This document shows, one piece after another, positions 1-8,474 of a stretch of 48,254 nt of DNA (its first letter is position 1; every line of letters starts with the position of its first letter). Both the position numbers and the translations under genes were made by a program. Source of the DNA: Nitrosomonadaceae bacterium (GTDB taxonomy: Bacteria; Pseudomonadota; Gammaproteobacteria; Burkholderiales; Nitrosomonadaceae); the NCBI GenBank assembly GCA_030646695.1, contig JAUSLF010000011.1:1-48254 (forward strand), in the 5' to 3' direction. The notes under the pieces are model-generated. The model had not been told where the DNA came from. It ran no database searches and saw only the letters and a list, made by a program, of their open reading frames with translations.

Positions 1-71
<71 letters not shown>

Positions 72-104
72 AATCATGGGACTTATCATCTCAGGAGTTG
101 TGGG

Positions 105-536
105 TCAGAAGTGGAGGCTGCTATCGGCGATAGCAGGACGCGTCATGCCGGCACGCGGGACTGACCTAACCGCCTTGCGAATTCCCGCAATCAGGGTGGT
201 GATCGGACTGTTTTTGGTCAGATATCCAGCGGCGCCATATTCCAGCGCCCGCACTGCATAAATTTCTTCCGAGTACATGCTGAGCATCAAAACGGCAAGT
301 TTGGGTTGCTCTGCACGCAGCAACTTGAGGAGTTCAAAACCATTCCTGCCAGGCATCGCAACATCCACCAGTGCGACATCGAAGCTATACTCCTGGACAA
401 TCCGCATGGCTTCTTGCGCATTTCCGGCTTCGCCCGCAACCTCAATGTCGTCCGCAGTGCTCAGCATCAGCCGCACACCGTTGCGCACCACCGCGTGGTC
501 GTCTACCAGCAATACCCTGATCTTGCTAATAGCCAT
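105..536 (-). CDS. Receiver-only response regulator, truncated copy of the 908-1549 gene
   Basis: This encodes 143 residues from the ATG at 536, the same start as in the full-length regulator at 1549. Residues 1 to about 120 form a complete CheY-like receiver domain about 84% identical to that protein. The acidic pair DD at 12-13, the phospho-acceptor Asp58 (context ALVDVAMPG) and Lys108 (context YLTKNSP) are all kept. From about residue 121 the frame departs from the parent, ending in an unrelated tail, and the LuxR-type HTH domain is missing. DNA similarity continues weakly to about position 140 with several deletions, so the HTH part was lost by decay. The copy also carries about 40 bp of the 3' end of the kinase gene (537-576), showing it is a segmental duplication. 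The substitutions in the receiver are mostly conservative, so it may still be a working single-domain regulator or phosphate sink; it may equally be a pseudogene. Confidence 0.6.
   Translation of the reverse strand: MAISKIRVLLVDDHAVVRNGVRLMLSTADDIEVAGEAGNAQEAMRIVQEYSFDVALVDVAMPGRNGFELLKLLRAEQPKLAVLMLSMYSEEIYAVRALEYGAAGYLTKNSPITTLIAGIRKAVRSVPRAGMTRPAIADSSLHF
113..137. repeat. Palindrome-centred direct repeat, left copy
   Basis: The perfect 13-bp palindrome CTATCGGCGATAG lies at 121-133, preceded by GGAGGC and followed by CAGG. The same arrangement recurs at 654-678 with three mismatches over 25 bp. This copy sits just where similarity between the truncated and full-length regulator genes ends. 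Confidence 0.75.
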
Positions 537-907
537 CTGCGTGCCCCAGTGGCATGTGCAACAGCATACTTCCGGCAATGGTGAGAAATCGTTCCATGGA
601 TAAAGCCACTTGAGGTTATGAATCCAGACAGATGAATTCTTCCAGATCCAGGCGGAGGCAACTATCGGCGATAGCTGGCTATTTTTAAGGGGAAATTGGA
701 CAAATACGTGTAGGGGATCACCTACAGGGCGCCCTCAAGCAAAGGGAATGGACGAACCTTGGGCCAGAGGCTCAAGAAAATGACTGAAAAAGCAATAAAA
801 CCAAGAGAAACGACGCGCCTGATCGAAAGATCGAGGTGATTACGCGGAAAAGCGGTTTGAGAATTCAGAAAATCCCGGATTATTGCGCGGAAGCTCAATT
901 GATCGGC
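537..907. other. Intergenic region between the two regulator copies
   Basis: Positions 537-576 are a duplicate of the 3' end of the histidine kinase gene (compare 1550-1589). The rest has no open frame that I recognise. It contains the right copy of the palindromic repeat at 654-678. No clear promoter or terminator with a T-run was found. Confidence 0.6.
654..678. repeat. Palindrome-centred direct repeat, right copy
   Basis: GGAGGC, two bases, then the palindrome CTATCGGCGATAG (662-674), then CTGG. It matches the copy at 113-137 in the same orientation. As a hairpin it would have a 6-bp stem, too short and without a T-run for a good terminator. A dyad binding site or a recombination scar are alternatives. 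Confidence 0.75.
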
Positions 908-1549
908 TTAGATCAGCAGGCCATTTTCGAGTGCGTAGCGGGCTAGTTCCGCATTATTTTTCAAGCCCATTTTTTCGAGGATGCGGCTCCGGTAGGTCGT
1001 GACGGTGCTGGCGCTTAAATGCAGTGAGTCAGCAATTTTGACCAGAGATTCGCCTGCAGCGAGCAGTTTGAGCACCTCGAGTTCGCGGTCAGACAGCATT
1101 TCATGCGACATCACGCTCTTGCTGCCGATCATGCCGGCAAGTTTCTCCGACAGTGCAGGGCTGACGTACTTGCCGCCTTGCGCCGCTTTGTGAATTGCCG
1201 CAACCACGGTGGCGATCGGACTGTTTTTGGTCAGGTATCCAGCGGCGCCGTATTTCAGCGCCCGCACTGCATAGATCTCTTCCGCGTACATGCTGAGCAT
1301 CAGAACGGCAAGTTTAGGTTGCTCTGCACGCAGCAACTTGAGGAGCTCAAGACCATTCCTGCCAGGCAATGCAATATCCACCAGTGCGACGTCGAAGCTT
1401 TGCTGCTGAATCAGGCGCATGGCTTCCTGCGCATTTCCGGCTTCACCCGCAACCTCAATATCGTCCACAGTGCCCAGCATCAGCCGTATACCATCGCGCA
1501 CCACCGCGTGGTCGTCTACCAGCAATACCCTGATCTTGCTAATGGCCAT
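908..1549 (-). CDS. NarL/FixJ-type two-component response regulator
   Basis: This encodes 213 residues and is the cytoplasmic output partner of the kinase just upstream. Residues 5-120 are a receiver domain with DD at 12-13, phospho-acceptor Asp58 in ALVDIALPG and Lys108 in YLTKNSP. Residues about 150-213 are a LuxR/GerE helix-turn-helix beginning LSDRELEVLKLLAAG, with the recognition helix in LSASTVTTYRSRI. Length and layout are standard for the family. The ATG at 1549 begins MAISKIRVLL and lies 11 bases inside the 3' end of the kinase gene, so the two are probably translationally coupled. The longer in-frame upstream extension is just the kinase gene read in another frame. The target genes cannot be told from sequence. 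Confidence 0.92.
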   Translation of the reverse strand: MAISKIRVLLVDDHAVVRDGIRLMLGTVDDIEVAGEAGNAQEAMRLIQQQSFDVALVDIALPGRNGLELLKLLRAEQPKLAVLMLSMYAEEIYAVRALKYGAAGYLTKNSPIATVVAAIHKAAQGGKYVSPALSEKLAGMIGSKSVMSHEMLSDRELEVLKLLAAGESLVKIADSLHLSASTVTTYRSRILEKMGLKNNAELARYALENGLLI

Positions 1550-4052
1550 CTGCGTGCCCCAGTGGCATGTGCAACAGCATGCTTGTCCCCTGTCCGGGTG
1601 TGCCGGTGATCTTGAGTTCGCCGCCGAAGTAGCGGGCTCGCTCGTGCATCCCGATGATGCCCCACGAATCGGGATTGAGCAGGCGCTCAGCGGTGATGCC
1701 GCTGCCGTCATCTACCACTTCGACCATCACCGCGCTGCCTTGAAGTTTCACCTGAATTATCACCCGCGATGCGCGAGCATGGCGCACTACATTGGTCAGT
1801 GTTTCCTGCACAATGCGAAAGATCGCAGTACTGCGCTCGGGGTCGATTTCGGTAGCGGCGGCAAGTTTGTCAATCACGAATTCGCAGCACAGTCCGCTGC
1901 GCTCTTCGATCTGGCTGGCGTACCATTCCAGCGCCGCCCACAGCCCAAGCTGATCCAGTACGCTGGGACGCAGGTCGGTGATCACACGACGCACCGTTTT
2001 GATCGCAGCATCCGCCAGATCAGCGGCATCCAGCAAATGATGATCAGGCAACATGCGCATCTTCTGCGCGTGCTCGATCATGACTGACAAGTAAGCCTTG
2101 ATGCCGGTGAGCTCGCTACCCAGCTCATCGTGAATTTCGCTTGCGATGCGCCGGCGCTCTTCCTCCTTGATGTTCTCCTGATAGCCGATCAGTTTGCGGA
2201 GCTGTTCCCTCGACTGCTGCACCATTTGTTGTGCCGATCTACGTTCGGCAATCTCTGCGCTTAATCGCCGGCCGATTTGCAGCAACTCGTCAGTGCGCTG
2301 CCAGACACGATTTTCCAGTCTATCATGGGACTCTTGCAATGCTTGTTCCGCCTGCCTGCGCTCAAGCCATCTCCCCAGATCACTTGAGATGGCGTCGATC
2401 AGATCCTGTTCCTCCGGCAGCAGGAACAGCTTACTCTCGCTATAGAACACCTGCAAGCCGCCACAGGCCTTACCATTGACCGTGACTTGCGCCTGCAGCC
2501 CGTGCGTCTGCTCCTTATCGTATCCGGCGGAAATAAACTGCCTGCCATCGAGTTCGATCACGGCAGTAGCAATCTCCGGGAACTGCATCGCCCCTTGCAG
2601 ATGCGCAATAATTTTCTGGCAGAACTCATCCACCGGCAACTCCAGCTTCATCTCGTGACGAATCGCGGAGAGGCAGGCGCTTTCCTTCAATCGCTCGCGC
2701 AGCACGATTTCCTTCTGCTTGCGCGCAGTGATATCGACCCTGACCGAGAGATAGCGGTCAATCTTCCCAGCATTATCCTTGAGCGGCACGATGGCCGAAT
2801 CCAGCCAGTAGAGTGCGCCGCTCTTGCTGCGGTTGCAGATTTCCTGATGCCAGACATCGCCGCATGCAATGGTCGCCCACATCTCGGTGAAGAAAGCTTT
2901 GGGGTGCGTGCCGGAATTGAGGATGCGATGATCCTGGCCGATCAGCTCCTGCTCGCTGTAGCCGCTGACTTCGCAGAATATGGCGTTGGCCTGGAGGATG
3001 CGGCCGCTGCAATCGGCTACAGAAACCAGCGCCAGTTTGCCGATTGCCGCAATGTAGGCAGTCAACTCAGCAGAGGTTTGCTCGGCGATTTCCTTGGCAT
3101 GTAACAGCTTGCGTACCAGCGGCAGCATCAGCCAATGCAACAATAATATCCCGGCAATTACCAGCGCGGCAAGATACAAAGCGATGGTTTTTATCTGCCC
3201 GGTTACCGGGCTGTACAACTCTTCCTCGTCCAGCTTGAGCACCATGCCGAGGCCGAACACGCCCAGCGGCGCGTATGCCGCAACTACCGGCACCCGGCGG
3301 TAATCCTTCGTGGCTATGATGCCGCTTTTCCCTTCCAGCGCATAATTCATCGGCAGCGGTATGCCCCCGATGATGCGCGGCATCTGTCGCTTGAACTCCA
3401 CGCTGTCAACCTTGCTCAGAAAACATGCCATCTCCTGCCCGTCTGCTCCCAGTGGCGCGCACAGCATGAATTCGCCGGTTTTACCGATCTCCCTTATTTT
3501 ACTGAAGCTGCGGGTTAGCTGCGGCAGGTCTTTTTTCGTCGTGACGCTGCCGATGCGGCGCCCGTCCTGATCCAGTACGTCTTTGCTGGTGCGCAGGATG
3601 AGCTGCCCGTCCCACAACAGGGATGTGTTGTTGTGGCTATGCAGTGGCAGCGACGGGGCCTGGTTCCTGGAAAAGCGGCCCACTTGCGCCAATTTATTGC
3701 CGCGCATATCGGAAACGGATGCCGCCGTGAAGCCGGCCTGCGTCAATGAATTGACGTTCCGTTCCAGGTCGTGCAATGCGCTGGTGCTGTCCGGCTGCGC
3801 ATTGAGCTGCTGCATGGATTGAACCAGGAAAGGGCGGGCGGCCAACGCGCGCGTGCTCGCCAGACCCTCCGCGATCTGACTTTCAAACAGACGTGCCTTG
3901 CCCTGCAATGCCACGTCGAGGCCCCTGCCGAGAGTGGATTCAATCTGTTGCCGCATCACGCCATAGACCGCGATGCCCGTCGCCAAGGTCAACCCCATTA
4001 GCAGCAAGCCGCCGATAATGCTGATCTTGCGATCGTCACGTGTCAGAAACAA
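1539..4052 (-). CDS. Membrane sensor histidine kinase (NarX/DesK-type HisKA_3) with PAS domain
   Basis: This encodes 837 residues from a TTG at 4052 preceded by a strong AGGGAG ribosome site; an in-frame TTG at 4106 would add 18 residues. Segment 1 is a membrane helix at about 11-32, followed by a periplasmic sensor of about 250 residues that looks Cache-like, and a second helix at about 288-312. Next come a PAS domain (about 340-445), a GAF-like region (about 455-565) and a coiled coil. The kinase core carries the phospho-acceptor His near 641 in EIHDELGSEL, the N box in QETLTNVVRHA and the G1 box DDGSG. The short H-box and GIIGMHERA identify the HisKA_3 class that pairs with LuxR-type regulators, in agreement with the overlapping downstream gene. 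The ligand is unknown. Confidence 0.9.
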   Translation of the reverse strand: MFLTRDDRKISIIGGLLLMGLTLATGIAVYGVMRQQIESTLGRGLDVALQGKARLFESQIAEGLASTRALAARPFLVQSMQQLNAQPDSTSALHDLERNVNSLTQAGFTAASVSDMRGNKLAQVGRFSRNQAPSLPLHSHNNTSLLWDGQLILRTSKDVLDQDGRRIGSVTTKKDLPQLTRSFSKIREIGKTGEFMLCAPLGADGQEMACFLSKVDSVEFKRQMPRIIGGIPLPMNYALEGKSGIIATKDYRRVPVVAAYAPLGVFGLGMVLKLDEEELYSPVTGQIKTIALYLAALVIAGILLLHWLMLPLVRKLLHAKEIAEQTSAELTAYIAAIGKLALVSVADCSGRILQANAIFCEVSGYSEQELIGQDHRILNSGTHPKAFFTEMWATIACGDVWHQEICNRSKSGALYWLDSAIVPLKDNAGKIDRYLSVRVDITARKQKEIVLRERLKESACLSAIRHEMKLELPVDEFCQKIIAHLQGAMQFPEIATAVIELDGRQFISAGYDKEQTHGLQAQVTVNGKACGGLQVFYSESKLFLLPEEQDLIDAISSDLGRWLERRQAEQALQESHDRLENRVWQRTDELLQIGRRLSAEIAERRSAQQMVQQSREQLRKLIGYQENIKEEERRRIASEIHDELGSELTGIKAYLSVMIEHAQKMRMLPDHHLLDAADLADAAIKTVRRVITDLRPSVLDQLGLWAALEWYASQIEERSGLCCEFVIDKLAAATEIDPERSTAIFRIVQETLTNVVRHARASRVIIQVKLQGSAVMVEVVDDGSGITAERLLNPDSWGIIGMHERARYFGGELKITGTPGQGTSMLLHMPLGHADGH

Positions 4053-4228
4053 ACAGCTCTCCCTGATTTTCTGTGTTTGATTCCGCACTGTCCCACAAAT
4101 CGGCAATTTTCACGCCTTATGCAGTTCATGCGCATAAAAAGCTTACCATGCTCGCATGACGACGATCCGGCTATTTTAATGGGCCAACATTTGTGACGCG
4201 CTATACGGAGGGCTTGTTCAGCGCTTCC

Positions 4229-5983
4229 CTAGAAGGATTTGACCAGATGCAGCCACAGCCGGGGGCTATGCTTGGCGCTGTCGATATCGAGACCACTCGT
4301 GCTCCGCCCCGGATTGCTGCCGATGCGCTGTGCGACACCGACGCGCATCAGGAAGCCACCGGGCGGACTCCAGTTGAGGCCAAGGCCGTAACCGGAAAGC
4401 CCATAGCGGTTTTGAATGTGCGTGTTGCTCCCCTGCCAGCCGTCCCATGGATTGTGATGCAGACGAGTTTCACCATGGTCAAAGAAGGGAGCGAGTTGTA
4501 TGGTCTGGGTTACGTTATAGCGCAACTCCAGGTTGAGTAGCATGCTCTCGTCGCCAAAAGCCTCACCTTGGGGATAGGCGCGCACACCCAGGGGGCCGCC
4601 AAGAGAGAATTTCTCTGAAGAATCGAGATTCTTCGAAGCGAACTGACCGGAGAGCGCGGCGTAAAAAGAGATGGCTTCGCCGAGTCTCTGCAGACGGATA
4701 AACGAGTAAGAAAGTTTCTGGTAGTCGCCCTGAGTGCGGGCCGTAGTGCTGTCAGCAGAGCGGTCTGCCGCCCATCCATTGAGATTCAAGTGCCCGGTAA
4801 AAAGCGTGACACCGAAAGTGTTTATCCCGCCACTGCCCAGGAGGTCCTGGCTGTCGCCCTGGATGCCGAACGCGCCAACATCAGCCTTCTTGTCGCTGGT
4901 GGTGCCGCTGATAGTGCCATTGAAAAAATGCCTGTTGTCATAGGCTGCAATGCCATAGAGGCTGAAGTCGCGACTGCGGATCAGCGGATACAGGGCAGTC
5001 GCGCTAGACACCTTCGCACTGCCATGAGCCTGTAATGCGGCGAATTCACAGCACAGTTCGTAGCGCAGCTCGGCGTAGGCAACGCCCATTTTCAGTCCCG
5101 TAGTGCCGACCGGAAGTTGATAGGCGACACGACCGTGGCGAACCCCGGAAGAATCCGACACACGCAGACTGAGCTGGTCACCGTAGCCAGTCAGATCATT
5201 CAGATTGACCCCCGCATTCAAGCGCAACGGGCCGGAAAACTTGTTACCGTAATTGTCGAAGTCGACGTGGCCGGACAGGCGCGGAGCTTGCGTCACCTCG
5301 GTCGTCAACAAGGAGGTGCCGACCGCTGCGCCAGGAGAAAGCACAGAGCGTACCTTGACACCGGGCAGATCGTTAAGCAGCAGCAGGCCGCGCTCCAGAT
5401 CATCCTTGCGGATCAAACCGCCAGCCGGGAGCGCAGAACGCAGCGTCCCCTCGATGACTCCGTCACGCAAGCGCACGTCGCCGACCGGCTTGATACTGAT
5501 GCGATCGACCGTGCCTTCCAGTACAGCGATCTCGACGATGCCGTCCTTGATGTCCTGCGCCGGAATGTAAGCCCGCGCCACGAAATAGCCGCGTTCATGG
5601 TAATAGCGGGTGATGATGTCGGCAGCGCGCCACAGATCAGCGAGGGACAGATTCTTATCGACAAAATCCTTGAGCAGAAGCAGCAACTCTGCTTCGGGAA
5701 AGACTGTGATACGGCTGATGTGAAAACCCTTAACCGGAAAACGGGCAGTCTCCGGTACCGCCATGGCAGGCTGCTTCGATTCCTCGATCAGGGGCGTATC
5801 GGGTCGGCGCGGCGCCGCGTCGGGAAGACGATTGCGTTCGATGTCCCGCTGCAGTTGCCCGGCGTCAGGATGTGTTTGCGCGAAAGCGCCGAAACCAGAA
5901 ACGGCGCAGAGCAGGGCAATTCCGCCTATCGCCGCGTTGCGCTGCCAGCTTCTATGGACGTTGCCGTGCTCGCCAGTTCTCAT
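4229..5983 (-). CDS. Two-partner secretion outer-membrane transporter (ShlB/FhaC/HecB family)
   Basis: This encodes 584 residues from the ATG at 5983; an adjacent GTG at 5986 is the alternative. A signal peptide is visible at about 17-36 (hydrophobic stretch ending GAFAQ). A POTRA domain follows at about 84-157 (PVKGFHISRITVFPE onward, including the RYYHERGYFVARAYIP stretch), then a second POTRA/ShlB-type segment and a C-terminal beta-barrel ending in an aromatic residue (HLVKSF). The family signature usually written VRGY appears near 465 as GVRAYPQGE. TpsB proteins export a large partner (TpsA) across the outer membrane. No TpsA gene lies on either side: the neighbours are the two-component system and hemF. 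It may therefore serve an exoprotein encoded elsewhere. Confidence 0.88.
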   Translation of the reverse strand: MRTGEHGNVHRSWQRNAAIGGIALLCAVSGFGAFAQTHPDAGQLQRDIERNRLPDAAPRRPDTPLIEESKQPAMAVPETARFPVKGFHISRITVFPEAELLLLLKDFVDKNLSLADLWRAADIITRYYHERGYFVARAYIPAQDIKDGIVEIAVLEGTVDRISIKPVGDVRLRDGVIEGTLRSALPAGGLIRKDDLERGLLLLNDLPGVKVRSVLSPGAAVGTSLLTTEVTQAPRLSGHVDFDNYGNKFSGPLRLNAGVNLNDLTGYGDQLSLRVSDSSGVRHGRVAYQLPVGTTGLKMGVAYAELRYELCCEFAALQAHGSAKVSSATALYPLIRSRDFSLYGIAAYDNRHFFNGTISGTTSDKKADVGAFGIQGDSQDLLGSGGINTFGVTLFTGHLNLNGWAADRSADSTTARTQGDYQKLSYSFIRLQRLGEAISFYAALSGQFASKNLDSSEKFSLGGPLGVRAYPQGEAFGDESMLLNLELRYNVTQTIQLAPFFDHGETRLHHNPWDGWQGSNTHIQNRYGLSGYGLGLNWSPPGGFLMRVGVAQRIGSNPGRSTSGLDIDSAKHSPRLWLHLVKSF

Positions 5984-6149
5984 CACCCCGTGAATCCCCT
6001 TGCACTATTTTTTTATTGCACCCACCTACCGCAGCGGAGGATCAGCCCTACATGATCGCTATTTTTAACAAATCAGCAAACTTCACAAGGATATGAAACT
6101 GGGCGGCGCAATGCCGCTGCCGGGTTGCTCAATGTGATCCTGCCAAAGC

Positions 6150-7049
6150 CTACAGCCAGTCCTTGCCAATCAGAAAATCGGTATAGAGCTTTTCTTCTGC
6201 GCTGCCAACTTCGGGTTTCCAGTCGTAACGCCATTTCACAATCGGCGGCAGCGACATCAGGATGGATTCGGTGCGCCCACCCGATTGCAGACCGAACAGG
6301 GTTCCGCGATCCCATACCAGATTGAATTCCACGTAACGCCCGCGACGGTACGCCTGGAAGTCGCGTTCGCGTTCACCATAAGGCGTGTCCAGGCGCCGCT
6401 GCAGTACCGGCACGTAGGCAGGCAAGAAATGGTCACCGACGCTTTTGGTCAGGTTGAAACAGGTGTCGAAATCCGGTTGACTGAGGTCATCGAAGAAAAC
6501 GCCACCGACACCACGCGGTTCCTTGCGGTGCTTCAAGTAGAAATATTCGTCGCACCATTTCTTGAAGCGCGGATGATACTCGCCGCCAAATGGCTGCAGC
6601 GCGTTCTTGCAGGTCTGATGAAAATGCACGGCATCTTGTTCAAAACCATAATAAGGGGTCAAGTCCATGCCGCCGCCGAACCACCATACCGGCGCTGCGC
6701 CTTCCTTGCGCGCTTCCAGAAAGCGTACATTCATGTGTACCGTGGGCGCATACGGATTGCGCGGATGCAGTACCAGCGATACGCCCATCGCCTCGAACGA
6801 ACATCCGGATAATTCGGGCCGCGCAGCCGTGGCGGACGCAGGTAGCCCGCCACCGAATACGTGGGAATAGTTGACACCGCCGCGCTCGAACACATTACCC
6901 TGTTCCAGCACGCAGCTTAAACCGCCGCCGCCTTCGGGACGTCCCCATTGATCGCGGCGGAAAGATTTGCCATCGACCTGCTCCAGACCCGCAACGATGC
7001 GTTGCTGTAGCCCGATCAGGAATTCCTTGACTTGTGCAGCAGCGTTCAT
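6150..7049 (-). CDS. hemF: Oxygen-dependent coproporphyrinogen III oxidase
   Basis: HemF catalyses the aerobic oxidative decarboxylation of coproporphyrinogen III to protoporphyrinogen IX in haem synthesis. The protein has 299 residues, the usual size. Hallmarks are [11 protein letters not shown], the [13 protein letters not shown] region, [12 protein letters not shown], and the C-terminal [18 protein letters not shown] and ILMSLPP blocks. The ATG at 7049 follows GGGAGA and gives [10 protein letters not shown]; an upstream in-frame start at 7082 would add 11 residues but lacks comparable support. It follows purD on the same strand with a 51-bp gap. A HemW-like gene is elsewhere in the window (28524-29759). 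Confidence 0.95.
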   Translation of the reverse strand: MNAAAQVKEFLIGLQQRIVAGLEQVDGKSFRRDQWGRPEGGGGLSCVLEQGNVFERGGVNYSHVFGGGLPASATAARPELSGCSFEAMGVSLVLHPRNPYAPTVHMNVRFLEARKEGAAPVWWFGGGMDLTPYYGFEQDAVHFHQTCKNALQPFGGEYHPRFKKWCDEYFYLKHRKEPRGVGGVFFDDLSQPDFDTCFNLTKSVGDHFLPAYVPVLQRRLDTPYGERERDFQAYRRGRYVEFNLVWDRGTLFGLQSGGRTESILMSLPPIVKWRYDWKPEVGSAEEKLYTDFLIGKDWL

Positions 7050-7100
7050 TGATCTCCCGATTCCAATCCGGCATCGCGACAAGTATCGTCTGCAAATCCG

Positions 7101-8405
7101 CTATTTGCGACGTTGATTGATAGCCCGGTGTCCTATATCGTACCGCATTTGGCAGCCGTCGAAGTGGATTTGTCCGGCGATTTCATAGGCGCGGCGCTGG
7201 GCTATTTTAACGCTGTCCCCGAGTGCAGTAACACACAATACCCGTCCGCCCGCGGTTACGATTTCCTTTCCGCCTTTCCCGCCCAATATGGTAGCGGCAT
7301 GGAACACGTGAAAATCCTCTGACACTGCCGAGGTGAGCGTGGTTTTCGGCAAACCGTTAATCACATCGCCCTGGCGCGGGGTACCGGGATAGCCATGGGC
7401 CGCCATCACTACGCCCAGTGCGGCACGGCGATCCCACTCGGCCTCCACCTGATTGAGTGTTCCGTTCACTGCGTGTTCCACCAGCGTCAGCAAATCGCTT
7501 TTCAGGCGCAGCATGATCGGTTCCGTTTCCGGATCACCCATGCGGCAGTTGAATTCCAGCACCTTGATGGCACCATCGCTGGCAATCATCAGCCCGGCAT
7601 AAAGAAAGCCGGTGTAGCATTCGCCTTCCTGCTCCATACCGTTCATCACCGGCTGAATCACCTCACGCATTATCCTGGCATGCAGCGCGGGGGAAACCAC
7701 CGGGGCAGGAGAATACGCACCCATACCCCCGGTATTGGGGCCCTGATCACCGTCCTGCAGGCGCTTGTGATCCTGGCTGGTGGCAAGCGGCAATACATGG
7801 TGACCATCCGCCATGACGATGAAGCTGGCTTCTTCTCCTTGCAGAAATTCCTCGATCACGACCCGTACACCCGCATCACCCATTTGATTCGCAACCAGCA
7901 TCGCGTCCACTGCGGCATGTGCGTCCGCCAATGTCAACGCAACCACCACCCCCTTGCCCGCAGCCAGGCCGTCGGCTTTGATGACGATGGGCGCGCCTTT
8001 TTGCTCCAGATAGCGGTGGGCTTCAGCAGGGTCGCTGAATGTGGCGTAAGCAGCGGTGGGAATGCCGTGGCGTTGCATGAAAGCCTTGGAAAAATCCTTG
8101 GATGCCTCCAGTTGTGCGGCTTTCCTGGTGGGACCAAAAATTTTCAGGCCGGCGGCGCGGAATGCATCCACAATGCCTGCCGCCAGCGGCGCTTCCGGGC
8201 CGACCAGCGTGTATGCGATACCCTCTTTTCTGGCAAATTCCACCAGATCGGGAATGGCAATGATGGGGAGATTCTCCAGACCGTCTTCCAGCGCCATGCC
8301 GGCATTGCCGGGAGCGACAAACACCTTGAAGACGCGCGGCGACTGGAGCAGTTTCCACGCCAGCGCATGTTCCCTGCCGCCGCCGCCGATGACGAGTAGT
8401 TTCAT
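7101..8405 (-). CDS. purD: Phosphoribosylamine-glycine ligase
   Basis: PurD joins glycine to 5-phosphoribosylamine using ATP, the second step of purine synthesis. The protein has 434 residues from the ATG at 8405, giving MKLLVIGGGGREHALAW as in other PurD proteins; an ATG directly upstream at 8408 is also possible. ATP-grasp features include KADGLAAGKGVV, EEFLQGEEASF, the GPNTGGMGAYSPAP loop and the metal-binding GDPETEPIMLRL. It lies 69 bp after purH on the same strand, so purH-purD is likely one transcription unit, as in many proteobacteria. Confidence 0.96.
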   Translation of the reverse strand: MKLLVIGGGGREHALAWKLLQSPRVFKVFVAPGNAGMALEDGLENLPIIAIPDLVEFARKEGIAYTLVGPEAPLAAGIVDAFRAAGLKIFGPTRKAAQLEASKDFSKAFMQRHGIPTAAYATFSDPAEAHRYLEQKGAPIVIKADGLAAGKGVVVALTLADAHAAVDAMLVANQMGDAGVRVVIEEFLQGEEASFIVMADGHHVLPLATSQDHKRLQDGDQGPNTGGMGAYSPAPVVSPALHARIMREVIQPVMNGMEQEGECYTGFLYAGLMIASDGAIKVLEFNCRMGDPETEPIMLRLKSDLLTLVEHAVNGTLNQVEAEWDRRAALGVVMAAHGYPGTPRQGDVINGLPKTTLTSAVSEDFHVFHAATILGGKGGKEIVTAGGRVLCVTALGDSVKIAQRRAYEIAGQIHFDGCQMRYDIGHRAINQRRK

Positions 8406-8474
8406 CATATCGTGATGCCATCAACCGGTAAAAATAATGAAACCTCACCGGCTACCGATGGTTTCAGTGAATGT

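Noticed and set aside
4193-4540. 115-codon frame overlapping the TpsB 3' end
   Set aside because: Composition follows the opposite-strand transporter gene; no recognisable protein.
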